Below, in pieces: positions 8,206 through 14,558 of a DNA stretch of 64,000 nucleotides. The notes beneath the pieces are model-generated. The model was not told the origin of the DNA and searched no databases. It worked only from the letters and a program-made list of their open reading frames with translations. The DNA comes from Granulicella sp. S190 (GTDB lineage: Bacteria; Acidobacteriota; Terriglobia; Terriglobales; Acidobacteriaceae). How positions within the stretch are numbered: the first letter of the stretch is position 1; every line of letters begins with the position of its first letter. The translations under genes were made by a program, and so were the position numbers. The DNA is taken from the NCBI RefSeq assembly GCF_009766095.1, contig NZ_LMUD01000014.1, forward strand, positions 21,247-85,246, in the 5' to 3' direction.

Positions 8206-9363
8206 ATGCCAAAACAAATTACAGAACCGACGCCCATTTCGAGTGATGTTGTGAACTTTCCTCACGCCATGCTGCGTGAGATATATGAGCAGCCGCAGGC
8301 TCTTGCCGCAACCATCGACCGATATCTCCCTGGTGGTGCCTTAACTGCCGAGACGTTTCAACCTGTCGTCGATGCGCTTGGAGGACGGGAGCGACTCGTC
8401 ATTGCTGCCAGCGGCTCCAGCCGCCATGCTGGTCTGGCGGGCGAAATTATGCTCGAAGATCTGGCGGGTATCTCTGTCGACGTCGAATACGCCAGTGAGT
8501 ACACCTATCGATCGACGCACACTTTGCATAACCCTGGCGTTGTTGTCATCTCTCAATCTGGAGAGACCGCGGATACGCTCGCCGCTCTCAGAGAAGCCCA
8601 TGCTCGTGGGCTTGCCACCGTCGCGATCACGAACAACGCCAGTTCCAGTATGGCAACCGAGGCAAGCGCTTCACTCCCAACCCTCGCCGGCATTGAGAAG
8701 GCTATACCTGCGACAAAAAGCTTTACGACCCAACTCGCGGTTCTCTATTCGTTTTCGCTTCACTTGGCGCGCGCCCGTGGCCGCATGACACTTCAGGCAG
8801 CTGAAGCCCATGGCCGTCAGTTGCAAGAGATTCCAGAACTCATCCAGGCTTCATTGCGCGGTTGGCAGAAACAGATCGAAGAGTTGACACCTCAGCTGGC
8901 AGACTCCCGCACGCTGCTTTACCTTGGTCGCGGCCCTCACTATGCGATCGCAAGGGAAGGGGCTCTCAAGCTTAAAGAATCTGCGTATTTGAACGCTGAA
9001 GGGTATCCCTCCGGTGAATTAAAACATGGTCCTAATGCTCTTGTCAGCAAAGACACTCCTCTGATCATGATTGCTACTGCCGATGCGGGTGATCCCGATT
9101 CGGTCCTGCGGTACTCAAAGGTCCTTCAGTTGATGAAGGACATGCGAGAGCAGGGCGCGCGGATTATTGCTTTAGCCTCGCAAGGAGATCAGGAAGTTCC
9201 ACGGTACAGTGATTCCTGCCTCTTTATCCCCGCTAGCAATGACCTCCTCTCCACAATCCTGGAGGTTGTGCCGTTTCAATTGCTTGCCTATACGTTGGCG
9301 ATCAGTCGCGGTATTGATGTCGATCGCCCAAGAAATCTAGTAAAAGCAGTTGTGGAGGAGTAA
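8206..9363 (+). CDS. nagB2: SIS-domain glucosamine-6-phosphate deaminase (NagB-II/GlmS-isomerase-like)
   Basis: A 385-residue protein with two SIS (sugar isomerase) domains, equivalent to the isomerase half of GlmS without the glutaminase domain. SIS motifs are VIAASGSSRHAGLAGE and VISQSGETADT in the first domain and ESAYLNAEGYPSGELKHGP in the second; the tail DVDRPRNLVKAVVEE is typical of the family. Such stand-alone proteins in GlcNAc clusters act as NagB-II deaminases, converting GlcN-6-P to fructose-6-P and ammonia, replacing the unrelated NagB. No NagB-I is present in the window, which supports this role. It is the last step of the cluster. Confidence 0.87.
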   Translation: MPKQITEPTPISSDVVNFPHAMLREIYEQPQALAATIDRYLPGGALTAETFQPVVDALGGRERLVIAASGSSRHAGLAGEIMLEDLAGISVDVEYASEYTYRSTHTLHNPGVVVISQSGETADTLAALREAHARGLATVAITNNASSSMATEASASLPTLAGIEKAIPATKSFTTQLAVLYSFSLHLARARGRMTLQAAEAHGRQLQEIPELIQASLRGWQKQIEELTPQLADSRTLLYLGRGPHYAIAREGALKLKESAYLNAEGYPSGELKHGPNALVSKDTPLIMIATADAGDPDSVLRYSKVLQLMKDMREQGARIIALASQGDQEVPRYSDSCLFIPASNDLLSTILEVVPFQLLAYTLAISRGIDVDRPRNLVKAVVEE

Positions 9364-9455
9364 CTCACGAGTATTCTTTTTTGCCCAATCCATCCCCAAA
9401 ATCATGTCGGCGATTGGATGGACACATAGCTCGAGCCAAAGTTATTTCTAGGGGT

Positions 9456-10859
9456 TCAGCCTGTTCGGGCTTTGAGATAACGTAATGCGTACACAACAGA
9501 ACCAGCCGCTAGGATCCACCCAGCCGTCCGCATCTCTCGCAGAAAATTTGGCCGCGAAAAAAGGATGAAGATAAAGCCTCCCAAAGCTAGCAAGACCGGT
9601 AGGGGGTAGAGTGGCATACGGAATCCTCTTGTTCTTCGCCCTCGGCGATGTTTAGGTAAGACTGTGGCAACCCCCTGGAGAAGAAATTGAAAGAGGATTC
9701 GAATTACGACGAGAGTTGTAATAACGTCTTGCAGCCTGAAGACGCAGCACAAGAGTGTGACGCCCCCCAGTGTTAGGAGAGAGTGCGTTGGGATTCGATG
9801 CTTCGGGTCTATCACTCCGAACCATGAAGGGAAGTTGCCATCCCGGGCTGCAGCAAAGGGAATTCGCGAGTATCCCAGCAGCAGGGCAAACACGGATGCA
9901 AGCGCTGCGAGAGCGATCAGGACGACTATCGTTCCAGCAGCGGCATGACCATATAGTTTCTCCATGAATACCGCTATGGTGAACATTCGGGCGTGACTAT
10001 CAGTATTTTGTGCCATCTCGCGCCATGGCAGTACCCCCAGAACACTGATGTTCATCAGCAGGTATAGAGTCGCGACGATGCCGATAGAGCCGAGTACCGC
10101 TCGTGGGATTGTTTTTTGTGGATCGCGGACTTCTGCTCCCAGGAAACAGACACCGTAGTAGCCCCAGTAGTCGTAGGCTGAGATCAACATGCCACCCCCC
10201 AGGCCGGCGAAGAAGGCTGGGTTGAGGTGGAAGGCGCCGGGGGGGAAGTCGAAGGCGAGGTGGGGGTTGAAGTGGGTAAACCCTACGACGATGATCAGGA
10301 CCAATGTCAGGCCGACTACCAGTCCCAGCCAGCGCACGATCCGGTCGATGGCGAAGATGCTGCGACGCAGGACGATCATCGCGACTCCGCAGGCGGCCAT
10401 GGCGAGGAGGGTCTGCCCGCTCAGGACTACGGGTACCCCGAAGAGCGTAGTGGAGGCAAACGGATGGCTCGCTCTCGGGAGGAAGAAGGAGATGTATTGG
10501 GAGAAGCCGATACACCCCGAGGCGATCGAAAGTGGTGCGCTGATGAGGATCTGCCAGGCGTAGAGAAAGGAAAAGGCCCGGCCCCAGGTCTTCTCTCCGT
10601 AGAGGTGTTTCAGGTAGGCGTAGGAGCCACCGGCCTCCGGGTAGGCGGTGCCGAGTTCGCTCCAGATCATTCCGTCGCAGAGGGAGAGGAGGGCGCCCAT
10701 GAGCCAGCCGAGCACGGCTTGGGGTCCCCCCATCACTCCCACGATCAGGGGCAGGGTGATGAAAGGACCGACTCCTACCATGTCGATGATGTTGAGGCCG
10801 AGCGCGGCCCTGGTGGAGAGACCGCGGCGGAGCTCGTTCTGGCTTGGCTCGGAGTTCAT
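9456..10859 (-). CDS. APC-superfamily amino acid permease
   Basis: A 467-residue integral membrane protein of the amino acid-polyamine-organocation superfamily with about 12 hydrophobic segments. The first helix carries GLNIIDMVGVGPFITLPLI, the unwound substrate-binding segment typical of APC proteins, followed by SELGTAYPEAGGSYAYLK. Substrate cannot be told from the sequence. The start codon overlaps the stop of the upstream PLP-binding protein gene as ATGA (10856-10859), so the two are translationally coupled. Confidence 0.85.
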   Translation of the reverse strand: MNSEPSQNELRRGLSTRAALGLNIIDMVGVGPFITLPLIVGVMGGPQAVLGWLMGALLSLCDGMIWSELGTAYPEAGGSYAYLKHLYGEKTWGRAFSFLYAWQILISAPLSIASGCIGFSQYISFFLPRASHPFASTTLFGVPVVLSGQTLLAMAACGVAMIVLRRSIFAIDRIVRWLGLVVGLTLVLIIVVGFTHFNPHLAFDFPPGAFHLNPAFFAGLGGGMLISAYDYWGYYGVCFLGAEVRDPQKTIPRAVLGSIGIVATLYLLMNISVLGVLPWREMAQNTDSHARMFTIAVFMEKLYGHAAAGTIVVLIALAALASVFALLLGYSRIPFAAARDGNFPSWFGVIDPKHRIPTHSLLTLGGVTLLCCVFRLQDVITTLVVIRILFQFLLQGVATVLPKHRRGRRTRGFRMPLYPLPVLLALGGFIFILFSRPNFLREMRTAGWILAAGSVVYALRYLKARTG

Positions 10860-11554
10860 CCTGCAGTGGCCGTGACCCGTTTACCGAAGAGGGCGGTGCC
10901 GACGCGGACGCAGGTGCTTCCCTCCTCGATCGCCACACTGAAGTCGTTCGACATGCCCATGGAGAGCTGGGTCAGAGTAGGGAATCGAGCTATGGACTGG
11001 TCTCTGAGCCTGCGCAGGTCGCGGAAGTATGGCCGTGCCAACTCCGCATCCTCCGACCATGGGGGAACTGTCATCAAGCCTACTGCTTCGACCGATTCGA
11101 GCGGCTCGATTGCGGCGAGCAGCGCGGGCAGCTCCTCTGGCGCGAGGCCGTGCTTCGACTCTTCGTGGCTGAGCTTGACCTCGATCAAGAGGGGAAGCTT
11201 CTTCCCCAGAGTCTTTGCGGCTGCATCGAGCCGTTGGGCGATCTTGAGCGAGTCGACGGCGTCGATGGCGTGGAACAACTCAGCGGCTCGGGCGGTTTTG
11301 TTCGATTGCAGAGGGCCGATGAGGTGGAATTCGGCGTGGTGCAGAGCGGCGAGGTGCTGAGATTTTTCCTGAAACTCCTGCACCCGGTTCTCGCCGAAGA
11401 GGCGCTGGCCGGCGGCGTACGCCTCGAGGATGACCTCCACCGGGTGGACCTTGCTGACAGCCATCAGAGCTACTTCGCTGTCGGAGCGGTTGGCCCGGCG
11501 ACAGGCCTGGTGGATTTGTTGTTGAAGCGAGGCTAGGTTTTCGGCGATGGACAT
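10856..11554 (-). CDS. yggS: YggS/PROSC-family pyridoxal-phosphate-binding protein (PLP homeostasis)
   Basis: A 232-residue single-domain TIM barrel resembling the N-terminal half of alanine racemase. Lys35 in LMAVSKVHP is the expected PLP-binding lysine; GENRVQEFQEK, FHLIGPLQSNK, GLAPEEL, GLMTVPPW and LSMGMSNDF follow in the family order. These proteins carry no known enzymatic activity but buffer PLP and affect amino-acid and keto-acid pools. Here the gene is coupled by a four-base overlap to an amino acid permease, which fits a link between PLP balance and amino acid traffic. Confidence 0.93.
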   Translation of the reverse strand: MSIAENLASLQQQIHQACRRANRSDSEVALMAVSKVHPVEVILEAYAAGQRLFGENRVQEFQEKSQHLAALHHAEFHLIGPLQSNKTARAAELFHAIDAVDSLKIAQRLDAAAKTLGKKLPLLIEVKLSHEESKHGLAPEELPALLAAIEPLESVEAVGLMTVPPWSEDAELARPYFRDLRRLRDQSIARFPTLTQLSMGMSNDFSVAIEEGSTCVRVGTALFGKRVTATAG

Positions 11555-11611
11555 GCTCTCTGCATCTTATCGCCTAGCTTCTTTATCGAATCGCCGGAGA
11601 CAGAGACGACC

Positions 11612-11941
11612 ATGTGGACCATCTTGTTGCTGATTGGCTCGAATATCTTTATGACCTTTGCCTGGTATGGGCACCTGAAGTTCAAGGAGGTGCCACTATG
11701 GAAGGTCATTTTGGTGAGTTGGAGTATTGCTTTCTTTGAGTATTGCCTGCAGGTGCCAGCGAATCGAATCGGGTCGAAGAGCTTCAGCCCTGACCAGCTG
11801 AAGGTGATGCAGGAGGTGATCACGCTGACCGTTTTTGGCGTGTTTTCGACCTTTTACTTCGGTGATAAGTTGCACTGGAACCACTTTGCGGCGTTTGGCT
11901 GCCTGATCGCTGGCGCGTTTTTCATGTTTCACAAGTTTTAG
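11612..11941 (+). CDS. DUF486 family small membrane protein (DMT-like)
   Basis: A 109-residue protein with four transmembrane helices of the DUF486/COG3169 family, related to small drug/metabolite transporters. Visible hallmarks are FMTFAWYGHLKF in helix one, SWSIAFFEYCLQVPANRIG in helix two, the soluble SPDQLKVMQEV stretch and VFGVFSTFYF in helix three. Function is unknown across the family. It is divergent from the yggS-permease pair with a 57-base gap. Confidence 0.85.
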   Translation: MWTILLLIGSNIFMTFAWYGHLKFKEVPLWKVILVSWSIAFFEYCLQVPANRIGSKSFSPDQLKVMQEVITLTVFGVFSTFYFGDKLHWNHFAAFGCLIAGAFFMFHKF

Positions 11942-12348
11942 CTTGCGCCCACCCCCTCCCCCACCGGAGTATCTTGGGCATAAACCTTTTCGATGGAGTA
12001 GCTTACAGGGTACGGGTGTCTGTAAAATATTCCATCCAAAGGACTTGTGCGCAAAATACTTGTTTTGAGTAAGTTAGCTGCGCTTCGTGGCAGGTCCAGC
12101 GCGATTTTGGCTCTACAACCATTATAGGGAGCTGGATGTAATTGATGCGCCACGTGATTGTTCAAGGTTGACGGGGGTGTTTGCATCTTGTGGGCTTGAC
12201 ATGGTGATTTATTGGCGCTTCGGTGGTGTTGTGCCGCGAGGTTTTCTACGCTTTTGCGCGACGAGGTCTTCTTGTGCACTCAGGTTGGTTGATCTGGCTC
12301 TTCGATTCTTAGATCGGCGAGGTTGAAGAGGTCGCGCTTTGCGCGATG
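11942..12348. other. Non-coding stretch with degenerate repeat remnants
   Basis: No gene is supported. The start (11945-12065) has CCCACCCCCTCCCCC, later CATCCAAAGGACTTG and GCGCAAAATACTTG, which look like worn copies of the C-tract and AAAATAC element seen near 2364-2395. The rest shows nothing recognisable. Confidence 0.45.
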
Positions 12349-12385
12349 CCCACCTTAGCGACGATGGGGCCGTCGCGAAGATGGG
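12349..12385. repeat. Inverted repeat, 14-base arms
   Basis: CCCACCTTAGCGAC (12349-12362) pairs with GTCGCGAAGATGGG (12372-12385), matching at 12 of 14 positions, around a nine-base loop. The sequence, with its GATGCCCACC left flank and GGGTCACCC right flank, resembles the intergenic hairpin repeats frequent in Terriglobia. No T-tract follows, so it is not an obvious terminator. Confidence 0.5.
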
Positions 12386-12482
12386 TCACCCTGGCCGCAA
12401 CGTCGCCATCACCAACAGCATTCGTGGCAGCAAGCCTGTGCACCGCGATCTTCGGGTCGGAAGAAGACGGTGCTTAGGGTTC

Positions 12483-13436
12483 TTAGCGGCCGTGTTCTTC
12501 GAGATACTTTTCGACTTCGAGGGCGGCCATGCAGCCTGAACCGGCGGCGGTGATGGCCTGGCGGTAGCGGCGGTCCTGGATGTCTCCGCAGGCAAAGACG
12601 CCGGGGATGATCTGGCCGTTGAGGGTGGTGAAGACGTTGTGCTGGGTGAGGATGTAGCCGTCGGGGTCGAGATCGAGGATGCCCTTGAAGGCGAGGGCGT
12701 TGGGGATGTGGCCGATGGCGAGGAACATGAAGCTGACAGGGAGGGTGTACTGTTCGCCGGAGACTTGGTTCTTAAGGCGGAGGCCCTTAACGTCTTTTTC
12801 TTCTACGCCGAGTACCTCTTCGACGGTGGTGCTGGAGAGGAACTTGATGTTGGGGTGAGCCATGGCGCGGTCGAGCATGATCTTGGAGGCGCGGAACTTC
12901 TCGCTGCGATTGATGATGGTGACCTTGGTGGCGAAGCGGGTGAGGAAGAGGGCCTCTTCCATGGCGGTGTCGCCACCGCCGATGACTGCGATCTCTTTGC
13001 CTTTGGCGAAGAAGCCGTCGCAGGTGGCGCAGGAGGTGACGCCGTGGCCGATGAGGGCCTGCTCGGAGGGGAGATTGAGCCAGCGCGCGCTGGCACCTGA
13101 GGCGATGATGAGGGTGCGGGTGTGGATGGTCTCGTCGCCGACGGTGAGGGCGAAGGGACGCTTGGTGAGATCGATGGAGCTGAGGTGGGCCAGACGCAGA
13201 GTGGCGCCGAAGCGGACGGCCTGCTTCTTCATGTTCTCGATGAGCTCGGGACCCTGAACGCCCTCGGGCCAGCCGGGGAAGTTTTCTACCAGGGTGGTGA
13301 TGGAGAGCTGGCCGCCGGGCTCGTGGCCTTCGAGGACGAGGGGCTTGAGGTTGGAGCGGGCAGAGTAGATGGCGGCGGTGAGTCCGGCGCAGCCGGAGCC
13401 GAGGATTACAACGTCGTGCGTCATGTTTTCGGGCAT
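12483..13436 (-). CDS. trxB: Thioredoxin-disulfide reductase
   Basis: A 317-residue low-molecular-weight flavoprotein that passes electrons from NADPH to thioredoxin. It shows the FAD-binding VVILGSGCAGLTAAIYSAR, the redox pair in SCATCDGFF (CATC), the NADPH-binding VIGGGDTAMEEALFL and the C-terminal FACGDIQDRRYRQAITAAGSG. The start at 13436 (MPENM) is chosen because upstream sequence in the longer frame is unlike any TrxB; MTHD at 13424 is a second option. It is divergent from the small gene at 13522. Confidence 0.93.
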   Translation of the reverse strand: MPENMTHDVVILGSGCAGLTAAIYSARSNLKPLVLEGHEPGGQLSITTLVENFPGWPEGVQGPELIENMKKQAVRFGATLRLAHLSSIDLTKRPFALTVGDETIHTRTLIIASGASARWLNLPSEQALIGHGVTSCATCDGFFAKGKEIAVIGGGDTAMEEALFLTRFATKVTIINRSEKFRASKIMLDRAMAHPNIKFLSSTTVEEVLGVEEKDVKGLRLKNQVSGEQYTLPVSFMFLAIGHIPNALAFKGILDLDPDGYILTQHNVFTTLNGQIIPGVFACGDIQDRRYRQAITAAGSGCMAALEVEKYLEEHGR

Positions 13437-13521
13437 AGTAGCTCTCTTAGTGTAAATGCGCGAGGAAGGAAAAAGATGCAAGCGGATGGTTTTGAGCGCG
13501 TTAGGTGAAAGAATTGATGTT

Positions 13522-13722
13522 ATGGCAAATCTGACGTTGGTGTATGGAATGAGGCTGTTACCGGCTGATGAGATCGTATCGGTCGGCGAGGCTCCTGTAA
13601 CCCTAAAGAATGGTAATGAGGCGCATGTGACGCTGCATGTGCTGGAGGGTAGTAGAGAGCAGATCGAGGCGCAGCTGCGGTTGAGCATCGATGCATTCTT
13701 CGATTTTTACCCGGAGATTTAG
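13522..13722 (+). CDS. Small hypothetical protein
   Basis: A 66-residue protein beginning MANLTLVYGM and ending FFDFYPEI. It has no signal peptide or membrane segment, is acidic at the C-terminus, and has alternating hydrophobic residues suggesting a small alpha/beta fold. No family is recognised. The chosen ATG leaves 85 bases to the divergent trxB; a longer start at 13456 would add 22 residues with atypical composition. Coding status rests on codon-like composition and a clean gap, so it is moderately sure. Confidence 0.5.
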   Translation: MANLTLVYGMRLLPADEIVSVGEAPVTLKNGNEAHVTLHVLEGSREQIEAQLRLSIDAFFDFYPEI

Positions 13723-13808
13723 CTGCGGGAGCGCAGTGTCCTAAAACAAGACAACCGTTCGTAACGTGACTTTCCTGACGAAGAAGAGGGAGAGAGCGGA
13801 GGAACGGG

Positions 13809-14558
13809 ATGGTCTGGTCAGTGTGGAGGGCTTGGCGGCGGGTTTCTGTCTGGCTGCGCTTGTGCGCCGGGGCTGGACTCGTGATGGCCTCGATGGCTTG
13901 GGGTCAGACTGCGGCTGCGGGGGCTGCTGCGGGGCCTGCTTCGGTGACCGATGTTTTGCGTGGGATGTCGGACCGTGCCGCGGTGATCTTTATGGGGCAG
14001 GTGCTGGCGGTGCGTCTTCCGGAGAGCGCAGATCCGGCTTCGGGAATCGTGGAGGTCGAGTTTCGCGTGGACCGGGCGATTCGCGGGTGCACGGCGGGGG
14101 AACCGTTTGTTCTGCGGGAGTGGGGCGGCCTGTGGGTTGGAGGCAACCGCCGGTATCGCGTGGGCCAGCGGCTGCTGATGCTTCTGCATGCCCCGGGGGC
14201 GGGCGGGATGAGCTCGCCGGTAGGTGGGCTTGAGGGAGCGATTCCTGTTCGGCAGGGCGATGCGGGAGCGGAACTGAAGGAGAGTGCTGGGCTGAGTTCG
14301 GGGCCTTATGTGGATCTACGCTGGCTGGGTGCGAGGGTGCCGCGTACGATTTCTTATCGCAGTGAGCCGGTGCGGGCTGCCGGTGCTTTGCCTCGGATAG
14401 CAGCGGCGGCGGGTTTGAGTGGGGAAGATGGTTCCGGCGTGATGCCGCTGGGCTCTATCGGTGCAGGTGAGGCGTCGAGTCCGGCACAGCAGGCTTCGGT
14501 GGATGCGGTGCTGGGACTGCTGGTTTCGTGGCAGAGGACGGGAAATGCTACTCCCTGA
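13809..14558 (+). CDS. Secreted protein of unknown function, possible NTR/TIMP-like domain
   Basis: A 249-residue protein with a basic N-terminus and a hydrophobic segment ending about MAWGQTAA, so it is probably exported. Residues about 45-130 read AAVIFMGQVLAVRLP, then VEVEFRVDRAIRGCTAGEP and YRVGQRLLMLLHAP. That pattern (exposed-strand, EFRV-x-RA-x-(K/R)G, YRVGxRLLML) is reminiscent of the OB-like netrin/TIMP module, but the leading Cys of true TIMPs is absent, so this is tentative. GGAGG precedes the ATG. The gene overlaps the downstream matrixin-like gene by 14 bases, so the two products are co-expressed. Confidence 0.7.
   Translation: MVWSVWRAWRRVSVWLRLCAGAGLVMASMAWGQTAAAGAAAGPASVTDVLRGMSDRAAVIFMGQVLAVRLPESADPASGIVEVEFRVDRAIRGCTAGEPFVLREWGGLWVGGNRRYRVGQRLLMLLHAPGAGGMSSPVGGLEGAIPVRQGDAGAELKESAGLSSGPYVDLRWLGARVPRTISYRSEPVRAAGALPRIAAAAGLSGEDGSGVMPLGSIGAGEASSPAQQASVDAVLGLLVSWQRTGNATP

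Noticed and set aside
10227-11360. Long plus-strand frame opposite the permease and yggS genes
   Set aside because: Its product is low-complexity and charged, with no known motif, and it covers two well-supported genes on the other strand.
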